60,590 bases of DNA from NCBI RefSeq assembly GCF_000764495.1, contig NZ_JRLB01000025.1:1-60590 (forward strand). Direction: 5' to 3'. The first letter of the stretch is position 1; the number at the start of each line of letters is the position of its first letter. The notes under the pieces were generated by a model. It did no database searches and was not told where the DNA came from. It was given only the letters and a program-made list of their open reading frames with translations. Of this stretch, positions 45,713 to 55,367 are shown in pieces. Source of the stretch: Nitrincola sp. A-D6 (GTDB taxonomy: Bacteria > Pseudomonadota > Gammaproteobacteria > Pseudomonadales > Balneatricaceae). The translations under genes and the position numbers were made by a program.

Positions 45713-47053
45713 ATGCCCAGAAAACAACAGCGTTCAAAACCACTAGCTAAACCATTGCAAATCCTTGATACGCCACTTTTGGTGGATCGGTTTAGCCATG
45801 AATGTCGTGGCATTACCAGCCATCAGGGAAAAACTGTATTCGTACGCAATGCCCTACCGGGTGAGCGAGTCAGTGTCAGGCTGGAAAAATCCTATAAGCG
45901 CTATGATGAAGGCGAGGCTATCAGCATCGCTGATTTCAGTAGCGACAGAGTGCCACCCGTCTGCCCGCATTACAATAGCTGCGGCGGCTGTGATTTGCAG
46001 CACCTGAATACCGAGCGAGCCCCTGAAATCAAACAGCAACTCGTACTGGACCTGCTGCAGCGCTTTGCTGGCTGCACACCTCATGTTATCGATGTGCCCG
46101 TTATCTCGGCTGCCACAGGCTACCGTCGCAGCGCACGTATCGGCATCAATCAACGCCAACGTGATGGTGCACTTCTGATTGGATTTCGTCGACGCCAGTC
46201 AGCAAAGCTAATGGATATTAACCAGTGTCCGGTACTTGACCCGCGTCTGGATAGACTGTTCATCACGCTGCACGCATTTCTTGATGATCTTAAGGATCTA
46301 CGCCATTTAACCGAAGTTCTCGTCAGTTTAGGTGACAATACCGGTGCACTGCGTTTTCGACTGACCCGACCCGCATCTGAGCAACTCAAGCAGCGCTTGA
46401 TTGGCATTGCGGAGCAGCTCCAGTTATCAGCCTGGACTGAAGACGACCAGCATCAGTTGACTCCTCTGTCATCCACCCCCGAATTGAATTTTCTGGCTGA
46501 CGAGCAGACTCGATTGCAATTTTTGCCAGGCGACTTTCTACAAGTCAATGCCAGTGTTAACCGTGCCATGATTAAACGCGCGCTGGAATGGCTTAAACCT
46601 GAACCCAACCAGGTGTTACTGGATCTATTCTGCGGCTTGGGTAATTTTTCTCTGCCGCTGGCCCCGCACCTGAAGCAGGTCATCGGTGTTGAAGGCAGCC
46701 TGACGATGGTTAAACGTGCCCGCCATAATGCCGAGCTGAACGGGCTCAATAATGCTGAGTTTCACTGCGCTGATCTAAGCCAACCCATCACAGCAACCGC
46801 GTGGTTTCGCAATGGATCTGCCGATCTGATCCTGCTTGATCCGCCTCGCAGTGGCGCAGCTGAGTTGATACCCCAGTTACTGCAACTCAAACCGGTAAAG
46901 GTCCTCTACATTGCCTGCAATCCAGCGTCACTCGCCAGAGATACGGCGTTAATGCTCACAGCAGGCTACCGTTTACAACGTTTTTCAGTATTAGACATGT
47001 TTCCCAATACGTCGCATATTGAATCCATGGCACTGTTTGAGATAAATACATGA
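45713..47053 (+). CDS. rlmD: 23S rRNA (uracil(1939)-C(5))-methyltransferase RlmD
   Basis: A TRAM domain (residues 15-75) is followed by the Fe-S cysteines CPHYNSCGGCDLQHLN and a fourth Cys (DINQCPVLD), then the AdoMet motif LLDLFCGLGNFSLPLA, the DLILLDPPRSGAAELI, and the catalytic CNPAS (YIACNPASLARD). Length is 446 residues, matching E. coli RlmD (433). The gene overlaps the RluA-family gene by 4 bases. Confidence 0.93.
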   Translation: MPRKQQRSKPLAKPLQILDTPLLVDRFSHECRGITSHQGKTVFVRNALPGERVSVRLEKSYKRYDEGEAISIADFSSDRVPPVCPHYNSCGGCDLQHLNTERAPEIKQQLVLDLLQRFAGCTPHVIDVPVISAATGYRRSARIGINQRQRDGALLIGFRRRQSAKLMDINQCPVLDPRLDRLFITLHAFLDDLKDLRHLTEVLVSLGDNTGALRFRLTRPASEQLKQRLIGIAEQLQLSAWTEDDQHQLTPLSSTPELNFLADEQTRLQFLPGDFLQVNASVNRAMIKRALEWLKPEPNQVLLDLFCGLGNFSLPLAPHLKQVIGVEGSLTMVKRARHNAELNGLNNAEFHCADLSQPITATAWFRNGSADLILLDPPRSGAAELIPQLLQLKPVKVLYIACNPASLARDTALMLTAGYRLQRFSVLDMFPNTSHIESMALFEINT

Positions 47054-47670
47054 TTGAGCTACTTTATGCTGATGACGTAATGGTTGTGGTTTCAAAACCA
47101 GCCGATCTGTTATCTGTGCCCGGTATCGGCGAAGAAAAAAAAGACTGCCTGGTAAGCCGTTTGCAAATGGAATTTCCCACCATCCGCATCGTACACCGGC
47201 TGGACTATGCCACCTCAGGACTGCTGGTACTGGCACTCAACCGTGGTTCACATCGAGCCTTAAGTATTCAATTCCAGGAGCGTGTTCCAAAAAAACGCTA
47301 TCAGGCGCTGGTCACGGGACAGGTTGGTGATAGCAAGGGTGAAATCAATCTTCCAATCGGCCCTGACTGGGAGCGTCGTCCGCGCATGCTGATTGATCAC
47401 CAGCAGGGCAAACCCTCACTAACACACTGGGAATGTATCGACAAGCAGGACAATTGCAGTCGTATGCTGCTCTACCCGCACACCGGCCGCTCACATCAAT
47501 TGCGCGTACATATGCTGGCCATGGGCCATCCAATTCTGGGAGATGTGTTTTACACTGAAGAAGCCGAGCACAGCAGCCATGAGCGCATGATGCTGCATGC
47601 CGATCAGTTGGGATTGCAGCACCCTGTCAGTGGACAGTGGATGGATTTTAACTCCCCCTGTCCCTTCTGA
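47050..47670 (+). CDS. RluA-family pseudouridine synthase
   Basis: The signature is HRLDYATSGLLVLAL with the catalytic Asp (near residue 53), preceded by VVSKPADLLSVPG and followed by ALVTGQV and HTGRSHQLRVHMLAMGHPIL GD. It has 206 residues and no S4 domain, like RluA (tRNA Psi32 and 23S Psi746). Assignment to RluA rather than TruC or RluC/D is by length and domain set. It shares 4 bases with rlmD. Confidence 0.85.
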   Translation: MIELLYADDVMVVVSKPADLLSVPGIGEEKKDCLVSRLQMEFPTIRIVHRLDYATSGLLVLALNRGSHRALSIQFQERVPKKRYQALVTGQVGDSKGEINLPIGPDWERRPRMLIDHQQGKPSLTHWECIDKQDNCSRMLLYPHTGRSHQLRVHMLAMGHPILGDVFYTEEAEHSSHERMMLHADQLGLQHPVSGQWMDFNSPCPF

Positions 47671-47686
47671 CAGATTCTACTGTCAG
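47667..47686. terminator. Hairpin shared by convergent genes
   Basis: CTGACAG (47667-47673), loop ATTCTA, and CTGTCAG (47680-47686) make a perfect 7-bp stem that overlaps both stop codons of the convergent RluA-family and dehydrogenase genes. A short TTT follows on the plus strand. It may terminate both transcripts. Confidence 0.4.
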
Positions 47687-48630
47687 TTTACCCGACGCTG
47701 GTTGCCATCAACCAGCCAATCCTGAATATTCTCACAGGTCTGGCGAATAATGGTTTCACGCGCCTGACGACTACCCCAGGCACAGTGCGGTGTAATCAGC
47801 AGATTAGGTATATCCGTATCAAATAACAGGTTACCTTCCTTAGGCGGCTCCTGGGTTAACACATCGGTTGCGGCACCAGCCAGGTGCCCGGAACACAACA
47901 CATCAGCCAGTGCGGACTCATTGACGATACCACCACGCGCTGCATTTACCAGATAACTGCCTTGCGGCATCAATGCCAGTGCCTCGGCATCAATCAGGTC
48001 ACGGGTTTCTTCTGTTAACGGACAGTGCAAACTTAACACATCGATTTTAGGTAACAGCTCAGCTAAGGGTACACGCCCAGCCTTTGCCTCACTTCCTGGT
48101 CGTGCCGCAATCAAGACATTCATGCCGAAAGCCTCAGCCAGTCGCTTAACTTCAGCACCCAGCACACCGTAACCCACAATACCCAGGGTTCGGCCGCGTA
48201 GTTCCAGAATAGGATAATCCAGCAAACAGAATTGTGACGACTGATTCCAGCGCCCCTGCTCCACCGCCGCTTTATAATCAACAAAGCGGGTGTGCATGAC
48301 CAGCATTAACATCAACACATGCTGAGCAACTGACCCTGTGCCGTATCCCTGACAGTTGTATACCGGAATACCCGCCGCCGTTGCTGCTTCGATATCAACA
48401 TTATTCACCCCCGTAGCGACAACACAAATCAGCTTCAAACCAGGCGTTGCCTGAATTACCTCAGCTGACAGCAGCACTTTGTTGGTAATAACTATATCAA
48501 AGCCCTGTATCCGTTTCGCCACCTGCTCTGGCAAGGTACCTGGATAAACAACCAGCTCTGACAAACCCGCTTCAAGTGGTGTCAGATCAAGATCATCCAG
48601 ACTTAAGCTATCCAGAAATACAGCGCGCAT
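47683..48630 (-). CDS. D-2-hydroxyacid dehydrogenase (glycerate/hydroxypyruvate reductase-like)
   Basis: The NAD-binding motif is GIVGYGVLGAEVKRLAEAFG (GxGxxG), with VAARGGIVNESALADVL-like sequence read as NAARGGIVNESAL, the Arg/Glu/His catalytic set in CVVATGVNNVD, EPP.EGNLL, and TPHCAWGSRQAR. The 315-residue length is standard. The closest types are glycerate dehydrogenase (HprA); other D-2-hydroxyacids remain possible. It follows purC by 15 bases on the same strand. Confidence 0.85.
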   Translation of the reverse strand: MRAVFLDSLSLDDLDLTPLEAGLSELVVYPGTLPEQVAKRIQGFDIVITNKVLLSAEVIQATPGLKLICVVATGVNNVDIEAATAAGIPVYNCQGYGTGSVAQHVLMLMLVMHTRFVDYKAAVEQGRWNQSSQFCLLDYPILELRGRTLGIVGYGVLGAEVKRLAEAFGMNVLIAARPGSEAKAGRVPLAELLPKIDVLSLHCPLTEETRDLIDAEALALMPQGSYLVNAARGGIVNESALADVLCSGHLAGAATDVLTQEPPKEGNLLFDTDIPNLLITPHCAWGSRQARETIIRQTCENIQDWLVDGNQRRVN

Positions 48631-48645
48631 GCGTTAAATCCACCT

Positions 48646-49359
48646 TCAGTCGAAATCAATACCAAGACGATGGCCTACTTCTTCGTAAGCTTCAATCACA
48701 CCGCCAAGCCCTTGGCGAAAGCGATCTTTGTCCATTTTAGTTCGCGTTTGCTTATCCCATAGACGACATCCATCAGGCGAGAATTCATCACCTAAAACAA
48801 CCTGGCCTTGGTACAATCCAAATTCCAGCTTGTAGTCAACCAGCAGCAGACCGGCATCATCAAAGAGTGTTTTCAGTACATCGTTGGTTTTAAATGTCAG
48901 CGCTTTAGCGGTTTCTATATGCTCAGGCTCGGCCCAACCGAAGGTCGCAATATGCGACTCGTTTACCATTGGATCACCCAGTGCATCATTTTTCAGAAAC
49001 ATTTCAAAGGTAGGGGGGATCAAATCCAGGCCTTCTTCTATTCCCAGCCGACGACACAGAGAACCGGCAGCAACATTGCGTACCACACACTCAATCGGCA
49101 TCATATCCAGGCGTTTAACCAAACTCTCGGTATCTGACAACAACGCTTCAAAGTGTGTTGGAATGCCGGCTGCTTCTAACTTCTGCATGATAAAAGCATT
49201 GAATTTATTGTTTACCTTACCCTTGCGATCAAGCTGCTCAACTTTTTTGCCATCAAAGGCTGAGGTGTCATCACGGAACACCATGACCATGCGATCAGGG
49301 TCATCCGTTGTATAAACAGACTTGGCCTTACCCGCATAAAGTGCTTCACGCTTTTCCAT
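48646..49359 (-). CDS. purC: SAICAR synthase PurC
   Basis: PurC joins aspartate to CAIR with ATP. The protein (237 residues) shows [72 protein letters not shown], and [16 protein letters not shown] chose the ATG at 49359, with GGAG 6 bases before it; a start four codons earlier is also in frame. It follows bamC and dapA on the minus strand, as in E. coli. Confidence 0.94.
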   Translation of the reverse strand: MEKREALYAGKAKSVYTTDDPDRMVMVFRDDTSAFDGKKVEQLDRKGKVNNKFNAFIMQKLEAAGIPTHFEALLSDTESLVKRLDMMPIECVVRNVAAGSLCRRLGIEEGLDLIPPTFEMFLKNDALGDPMVNESHIATFGWAEPEHIETAKALTFKTNDVLKTLFDDAGLLLVDYKLEFGLYQGQVVLGDEFSPDGCRLWDKQTRTKMDKDRFRQGLGGVIEAYEEVGHRLGIDFD

Positions 49360-49420
49360 TCTTATCTCCAATAGACAGCACCCGTATAAAGAGTGCTGAG
49401 AATCATTAAATATCTGTCAT

Positions 49421-50832
49421 CTAAAGTGTTTGCGGCAACTGATCTTTAATCTGCCAGAGTATTTCTTCAGCCACGACAGCGGGTGCTGCAATGCCCTCAT
49501 CTGTCAGAACTGTCACCATCACACCCGAGCGGGTACGACTCAGATTAAGCTGGTAGCGACCCACATGTTCAAACTCACCGGTGTTGTTATTAAACACACC
49601 ACGGCCACTGCCGCCAAACACAAAAATAACACGCCCGCCTAACCAGATTTTATAGCCATCCTGATTAGCTGGATTATTTGGATCATTCAAATCAGCCTGC
49701 ACTTCCTCATCACCAGCCTGTTCAGCCGAAGTCAGAGTGCCACGTGAAGAATACATATTCTGTTCAGCTGCATCTGACTCAAGACCCAGTGCTGAATTGA
49801 TAAAGCTGGTATCCAGCTTTATCTCCTCACGGTCCGAGAACAACCAGTCAAAGAAACCCTGACGACTGGTATCTTCAACAGGGGTTGTGGTGGTGTAGGT
49901 CATATAAAAAATACCAGCTTGTTGATCACGCGTACCCACATCAACATCAGCTTTATCCAATGCCTCGTTAATTAACACCCAGCTCGATCTGCCGGGGCAT
50001 TGACTCTGAGTGCCGGGTTACCGCGCCCATCACGCCCCAATTCAGCACGACTAGCTCGCTGTTGCTGCATGGCCAACAGTGTTCGCGCCGTAGTAGGCTC
50101 AGAGGCACGACTGAAGTAGCGTAACATCTCAAACATCATATCACTCTGATAGCTGATATCAGCGACACCCGTGTCCCAGTTAATCTCTTCAGGTTCCTGC
50201 CCGGAAGCATACTGAACATGCTGCATGCGGATAGAGGTCCGATCATAGTTATCCGGATCTGGTCGCACGGTAACGCGGAGCTTATTCTCAGCAGGGCCCT
50301 CCAGTGAACGCAAGGTCAATCGACGTAACCAGCGATCAACCAGGTTATATTCCTGACCATCTGTCTGAATCCAGTCGGTTTCGATCACCCCTTGACGCGG
50401 ATCAGTTCGTGCAACTCTGACACCATTGTAATCCCAGAAATCGATGACTTTGGTCCATACATCTGCAATCGGTTCATCAACCATGATGACCCGCTCACCA
50501 TCCAGGCGCTGCAGGTTGACCAGGTCAGATCCAGGATCGACATAGAAAAACTCTGGCCGGGGCGCTCTGAAACGACCTTCAATCCGTGTTGCAGTACTAC
50601 CCACATTCGGCACAACTAACTGATCACGGGTTTCACGCGCTTGAATATGTGCGGGTATTTCCAGGCGCTGACCCGCTTCTGCCAATTCATAGTCCTGGCT
50701 GCGATCACGTATAATGCCATGTTCACCATAAATAGGATTTTTTACAGAGCCACAACCCGTCGTAACAAGTACAACAGCCAGAAAGGGTAAGGTCAGTATT
50801 CGCGCTAAATGTATTTTGCTATTTATAATCAT
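49421..50832 (-). CDS. bamC: Outer-membrane assembly lipoprotein BamC (NlpB), frame broken near 49985
   Basis: BamC is a lipoprotein of the BAM complex. The signal peptide ends VTTGC (lipobox), followed by the flexible lasso segment and the first helix-grip domain ([20 protein letters not shown]). The frame is lost at GATCGAGCTGGGTG; one more T would read [19 protein letters not shown] and continue with the second domain ([13 protein letters not shown], ending DQLPQTL). Corrected length is 470 residues. Its start overlaps the dapA end by 4 bases. Confidence 0.88.
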
Positions 50833-51704
50833 GCGATGCCACTGTCTTTGAGAGCTTGACGTACCACTTCATGGTACTGGGGTGAAAGTTGCGTTAGGGG
50901 TAAACGTATACCAGGCTGCATTAACCCCATTTCAGCCAGAGCCCATTTCACCGGGATCGGGTTAGCTTCAACAAACAAACGGGTATGCAGCGGCATCAGC
51001 TTATGCTGCAGATCACGAGCGGCATCGGCCTGCCCCTCAAGGCCCAGACGACACAGCTCGGCCATTTCAGCAGGAGCCACATTCGCAGTCACGGAGATAT
51101 TTCCCTGACCACCCAAAAGAATCAGCTCAATCGCTGTAGCATCATCACCAGAGTACACGGCAAAGTTATCTGGCGTGGCATCAATAAGCTCTTTGGCCCG
51201 CTCAAGGTTACCCGTCGCTTCTTTAATGCCGATAATGTTAGTCACTGTTGCCAGGCGCAAAACGGTTTCCGGCAACATGTCGCAGGCCGTACGTCCCGGC
51301 ACGTTATAGAGTATCTGCGGAATATCAACAGCGTCAGCAATCGCACAATAGTGCTGATACAAGCCCTCCTGAGTAGGCTTGTTGTAGTAAGGTGTCACCA
51401 GCAGGCTGGCATCAGCGCCCACGGCTTTGGCTTCACGGGTCAGTTCAATCGCCTCACGCGTTGAGTTTGCACCGGTACCGGCAATCACCGGAATACGGCC
51501 CGCTACCTGATCAACAATAAAACCTATAGCCTCAGCATGCTCTTTACAGCTGAGTGTGGCTGACTCACCGGTAGTACCCACGGCTACAATTGAGGCTGTG
51601 CCCTTTTGAATATGAAATTCAATCAATTGCTTCAACGCTTCCCAATCAATATCTCCATTGAGGGCCATCGGGGTTACCAGCGCTACAATACTGCCGCGAA
51701 TCAT
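50829..51704 (-). CDS. dapA: 4-hydroxy-tetrahydrodipicolinate synthase DapA
   Basis: DapA condenses pyruvate with aspartate semialdehyde, the first step of lysine and DAP synthesis. The protein (291 residues) shows [77 protein letters not shown] and the Schiff-base Lys in [10 protein letters not shown]. The chosen ATG at 51704 is preceded by GGAG with good spacing and gives the usual family length; earlier starts at 51707 and 51716 are less likely. Confidence 0.95.
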   Translation of the reverse strand: MIRGSIVALVTPMALNGDIDWEALKQLIEFHIQKGTASIVAVGTTGESATLSCKEHAEAIGFIVDQVAGRIPVIAGTGANSTREAIELTREAKAVGADASLLVTPYYNKPTQEGLYQHYCAIADAVDIPQILYNVPGRTACDMLPETVLRLATVTNIIGIKEATGNLERAKELIDATPDNFAVYSGDDATAIELILLGGQGNISVTANVAPAEMAELCRLGLEGQADAARDLQHKLMPLHTRLFVEANPIPVKWALAEMGLMQPGIRLPLTQLSPQYHEVVRQALKDSGIA

Positions 51705-51811
51705 CATATTCTCCATATTTATATCTAACGGGGGCGATCTAAATTTCGCACCGGGCGTAAACAGAAACAATGTTAACCTGAGGATCTGCTTCTGTTATCG
51801 TTATCTTATCT

Positions 51812-51827
51812 GAATGACCGGTCATTC
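51812..51827. promoter_or_regulatory. Perfect 16-bp palindrome resembling a TetR-type operator
   Basis: GAATGACCGGTCATTC is a perfect palindrome lying between divergent dapA and bcp, about 70 bases before the bcp start. The GACCGGTC core with ATT arms is typical of TetR-family operators. No TetR gene is present in the window, so the regulator, if any, acts from elsewhere. Confidence 0.55.
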
Positions 51828-51895
51828 TAAACGAATAACCCCCCTTTAGCGTAGTAGCAGACGCATTTTTCAACAGACTTTTTCAGGAGAGAGCA

Positions 51896-52362
51896 ATGAG
51901 TGAGCTAATTACGGGGCATCCTGTGCCCGATTTTAGTGCCCCCGCAACCAGAGAGACAACCTTTACCCTCAGTGAGTTCAAAGGTCGAAACCTGATCATC
52001 TACTTTTATCCTAAAGACAGCACGCCTGGCTGCACAACTGAGGGGCAAAATTTCCGTGACCTGTATGACCAATTCCAGGCACTGGACACAGAAATTTTTG
52101 GTGTATCACGCGATGGGTTAAAAAGTCACGAGAACTTCCGTACTAAACAGGCTTTTCCATTTGACCTGATCAGCGACAAGGATGAAGTTGTCTGTAAGCT
52201 ATTCGATGTTATTAAGCTAAAAAAACTTTATGGCAAAGAGCACCTGGGAATTGAACGTAGCACATTTCTGATCGACAAAGCCGGCGTACTGCGCCAGCCT
52301 GGCGTAAAGTCAAAGTACCCGGTCATGCAGAGGAAGTACTTGAAAGCGTCAAAGCGCTGTGA
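51896..52362 (+). CDS. bcp: Thioredoxin-dependent thiol peroxidase Bcp, frame broken near 52295
   Basis: Bcp (Prx type) reduces hydroperoxides with thioredoxin. The peroxidatic Cys is in DSTPGCTTEGQNFRDLY; the start PVPDFSAPATRETTFTLSEF and the FGVSRDGLKSHENF stretch are family motifs. At CGCCAGCCTGG the frame is lost; one more G gives LRQAWRKVKVPGHAEEVLES and an end of VKAL at 52362, for 155 residues, as in E. coli. As printed the frame runs on to 52375. GGAGAG precedes the ATG. Confidence 0.92.
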
Positions 52363-52385
52363 ACGAGTGATCTGACAGAAACAGC

Positions 52386-52413
52386 GAGCAGGAGCGAATC
52401 ACTTCTCCTGCTC
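52386..52413. terminator. Inverted repeat between convergent bcp and perM
   Basis: GAGCAGGAG (52386-52394) and CTCCTGCTC (52405-52413) form a perfect 9-bp stem with a 10-base loop, overlapping the perM stop region. It probably terminates both convergent transcripts, although no T-run is present. Confidence 0.5.
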
Positions 52414-53508
52414 AGCCTCAGTTTCAGTTTCAGGATCGATAACCTGTCCATCATGAGCATGCTCCATAGCTTTGGGCCAGGCATTCACCACAGACTTAAC
52501 CAGGGTAGCCAAGGGAATGGCAAAGAACACCCCTAACACGCCCCACAAGCTACCAAACACCAGCACCGCCACTATGATGGATACCGGATGCAAATTTACA
52601 GCCTCTGAAAACAGAATCGGAACCAGCACATTGCCATCCAGCGCCTGAATCACAAAATAAGCAGCCATCAGTGTAATAAACTCACTGCCCCAGCCCCACT
52701 GGAAGAAGGCGACCCCAGCTACTGGCAGAGTTACGATAGCAGCGCCTATGTAGGGAATGATTACCGACAAGCCCACCATTAACGCCAGCAGCGCGGCATA
52801 ATTCAGCCCCATAAACACAAACACGACATAAGAAACAGAGCCCACAATCAAGATTTCAATGAACTTACCGCGAATATAGTTGGCTATCTGGGCATCCATT
52901 TCAGTCCAGATACGTCGCATCATGTCGCGCTTTTCCGGTAAATAGGCTGTCAGGCTACCGGCCAGATAGTTGCCATCACGCATAAAGAAAAACACCAGGA
53001 TCGGCACCAGAATAAGATAGATTAACAAAGCAACAATATTGGTAATGGAGTGCAACGAGAAGGTTAACGCCCACTGCCATGCTTTACCTATTTCAGCTGC
53101 TGCAATCGCTATTAACTGACGTATCTGTTGCTCTGCCACCAGCTCAGGGTAGCGTTCAGGTAAGAGCAAGAGCACTTTTTGAATCTCAGACATGATGCGT
53201 GGCGCTTCATTCAGCAAGGTCACCAACTGCCGCCAGATCTGTGGCATGACCAGTAACATAAACGCGAGAAAAGCCGCCATAAAACTGGTAAAGACTAACA
53301 ATATGGATATATTACGTGGCATAAAGCGGCTGCAACGCTGCACCACTCCCTGCATCAAAAATGCCAGAATAATACTGAAGAACACCGGTGCTAACGCTTT
53401 ACCCAAAGTCAAAATAACAACTAGAGCAATGACTAATAAAAAAAACAGTAAGAGTGCCTCTTCATCTGAGAAATAACGATGAACCCACTTACCGAGAATT
53501 TTTATCAT
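52399..53508 (-). CDS. perM: PerM/AI-2E-type membrane transporter
   Basis: The 369-residue protein has about seven to eight membrane segments and the family motifs VPILVFFFMRDGNYLAG and LGVFFAIPLATLVKSVVNAW, with GLSVIIPYIGAAIVTLPVAG between. The tail is acidic (DPETETEAEQEK). PerM-type proteins are predicted permeases of unclear substrate. It sits between bcp and tusA/bepA; E. coli also has perM beside bepA. Confidence 0.87.
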   Translation of the reverse strand: MIKILGKWVHRYFSDEEALLLFFLLVIALVVILTLGKALAPVFFSIILAFLMQGVVQRCSRFMPRNISILLVFTSFMAAFLAFMLLVMPQIWRQLVTLLNEAPRIMSEIQKVLLLLPERYPELVAEQQIRQLIAIAAAEIGKAWQWALTFSLHSITNIVALLIYLILVPILVFFFMRDGNYLAGSLTAYLPEKRDMMRRIWTEMDAQIANYIRGKFIEILIVGSVSYVVFVFMGLNYAALLALMVGLSVIIPYIGAAIVTLPVAGVAFFQWGWGSEFITLMAAYFVIQALDGNVLVPILFSEAVNLHPVSIIVAVLVFGSLWGVLGVFFAIPLATLVKSVVNAWPKAMEHAHDGQVIDPETETEAEQEK

Positions 53509-53537
53509 GATTACGCGTACTCCTGCGGCTAGGTTTA

Positions 53538-53777
53538 TCAGCCACGGCGAATTAAATAAACAAATGTATCCTGATCAGTGAACGACTCCAGCAACGCATG
53601 GTCTGACTGATCTGTATAGGCTTTAAAATCCCTGACAGAACCGGCATCAGTGGCTGTTACTTTCAACACCTGGCCAATTTCCATCTTGCTCAGCGCTTGC
53701 TTAGCCTTCAATAAGGGCAAGGGACAATTAAGCCCGCTGGCATCAAGCAACTGATCTGGTTCAGATTTAAACACCAT
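53538..53777 (-). CDS. tusA: TusA/SirA-family sulfur carrier protein
   Basis: The 79-residue protein starts MVFKSEPDQLLDASGLNCPL, then PLLKAKQALSKMEIG. The CPxP motif (NCPLPLL) holds the persulfide Cys of TusA, which passes sulfur for tRNA 2-thiouridine synthesis. GAGG is 5 bases before the ATG at 53777; a longer in-frame start has no such site. I call it TusA-like because several paralogues share this fold. Confidence 0.82.
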   Translation of the reverse strand: MVFKSEPDQLLDASGLNCPLPLLKAKQALSKMEIGQVLKVTATDAGSVRDFKAYTDQSDHALLESFTDQDTFVYLIRRG

Positions 53778-53891
53778 GTAAACCTCGGTTTCAAAGCATG
53801 TCAAATATAACGGCAGCCGTTTATTGAAGCTGCTGGACGTAAATGCCACGCTTAGATTAAAGTGCTGCTCATGGTATTACAACTTATCACT

Positions 53892-55355
53892 ATGACAAAC
53901 AGGTATTTATATTTGAGATTTATACTCTCGGCTATGCTGCTGTCTATCTGCTCAAGTTTACTATTTACTTCAGCCAGCAGTGCATCAACGAATTTGCCAA
54001 TCCTGTCAGATCGCTCATCCGCATCGGTATCCATGGCATCTGAATATCGTCTTGGGCGTAATTGGGCACGCCTGTTGCGTGGCCGGGCACCCTTGCTGCA
54101 TGATCCGTTGATATTTCAATACCTGGAAGAGCTCCTTTGGGATCTTGCCCCACACAGCCAGCTATCAGATCGGCGCCTTGAGTTGATTGTTCTGGATAAT
54201 CCGACTTTCAATGCCTTCGCCGTACCCGGTGGGGTTATCGGCGTTCATGCCGGGCTGATCACGGCTGCCGGATCAGAAGATGAGCTGATATCAGTGCTTG
54301 CACATGAGCTTGCACACTTAAGCCAACGTCACTTTGCTCAACGTATCGAAGAAGAGCGACGCAACCAGCCACTGGTCTTAGCGGGTGTACTGGCTAGCAT
54401 ACTCATTGCAGCGGCAGACCCCCAGGGTGGAGCGGCAGCACTGTCATCAACCATGGGCGCCTCAGCACAAGCACAGCTAAACTTTAGCCGTCGCAACGAA
54501 GAAGAAGCTGACCGGGTGGGCATGCAAACCATGGTTGCCGCTAACCGAGATCCCAAAGCCATGCCTCAGATGTTTTCACGCCTGCAGCGAAACTACCGGT
54601 TTTATGGTCAGCGCCCCCCTGAATTTTTACTCTCCCACCCGGTCACTGAAGCCCGTATTGCTGACTCATTAAATAGAGCGGAGACTCTACCAGCTGTCAG
54701 CCCCCGCCCTTATTCACCAGAATTTGACATTATCCGAACCCGTTCAGAAGTACATCTCAGTGATCAACCCGGGGAAATATTAAAGCGCTTTCTTGCTGAT
54801 ACCGATCAAAGCAATAGTGCCATCGCACACTACGGCGTTATGCTGGCCGCCATACGCACGGGACAACTGGATCTCGCCACCCAACACTTTAATCAGCTAC
54901 CGGCGCCGTGGAAGCAGCATGCCTACGTTCTATTAAGCGAAATTGAATTATTGCTGGCAAAAAACGACTTCAGCCAAGCCGAAACCCGCTCTGAGGAAAT
55001 GCTGGCCTTGTATCCTGACAGCATGCCTGTGATGAAAATACATGCTCGGGTGATGCATATGTCGGGGCAGCCAGAGCGTGCGGTTCCAGTCTATAGACGC
55101 CTGCTACAGGATTACCCGACTGACACTGACAGCTGGTATCAACTGGCCGAAGCCGAAGGCCTGGCTGGCAATATTACCGGGGTTCATGAAGCCCGTATTG
55201 AATACTTCCTGCTGACGGGTGATATCGACAGCGCCTTACAACAAGTCACTTTTGCCAAGCGCGAGTCTGGTCTTCGGCCTTCCGATATAGCAAGACTGGA
55301 ACAACTGGAAGCTGAAACCCTGGAAATCCGCCGACAGATCAAGGAAGACCTGTAG
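53892..55355 (+). CDS. bepA: Periplasmic M48 metalloprotease BepA (YfgC-like)
   Basis: BepA degrades or assists misassembled outer-membrane proteins such as LptD. A signal peptide (LSAMLLSICSSLLFTSASSA) is followed by the M48 domain: NAFAVPGGVIGVHAGLI, HELAHLSQRH (zinc HExxH, near residue 140), EEEADRVGMQ with the third ligand, and a C-terminal TPR domain (RLLQDYPTDTDSWYQLAEAE). The ATG at 53892 gives 487 residues, the same length as E. coli BepA. Upstream GTG and ATG codons are in frame, but the signal peptide favours this start. Confidence 0.9.
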   Translation: MTNRYLYLRFILSAMLLSICSSLLFTSASSASTNLPILSDRSSASVSMASEYRLGRNWARLLRGRAPLLHDPLIFQYLEELLWDLAPHSQLSDRRLELIVLDNPTFNAFAVPGGVIGVHAGLITAAGSEDELISVLAHELAHLSQRHFAQRIEEERRNQPLVLAGVLASILIAAADPQGGAAALSSTMGASAQAQLNFSRRNEEEADRVGMQTMVAANRDPKAMPQMFSRLQRNYRFYGQRPPEFLLSHPVTEARIADSLNRAETLPAVSPRPYSPEFDIIRTRSEVHLSDQPGEILKRFLADTDQSNSAIAHYGVMLAAIRTGQLDLATQHFNQLPAPWKQHAYVLLSEIELLLAKNDFSQAETRSEEMLALYPDSMPVMKIHARVMHMSGQPERAVPVYRRLLQDYPTDTDSWYQLAEAEGLAGNITGVHEARIEYFLLTGDIDSALQQVTFAKRESGLRPSDIARLEQLEAETLEIRRQIKEDL

Positions 55356-55367
55356 GCGGCAATCGGG

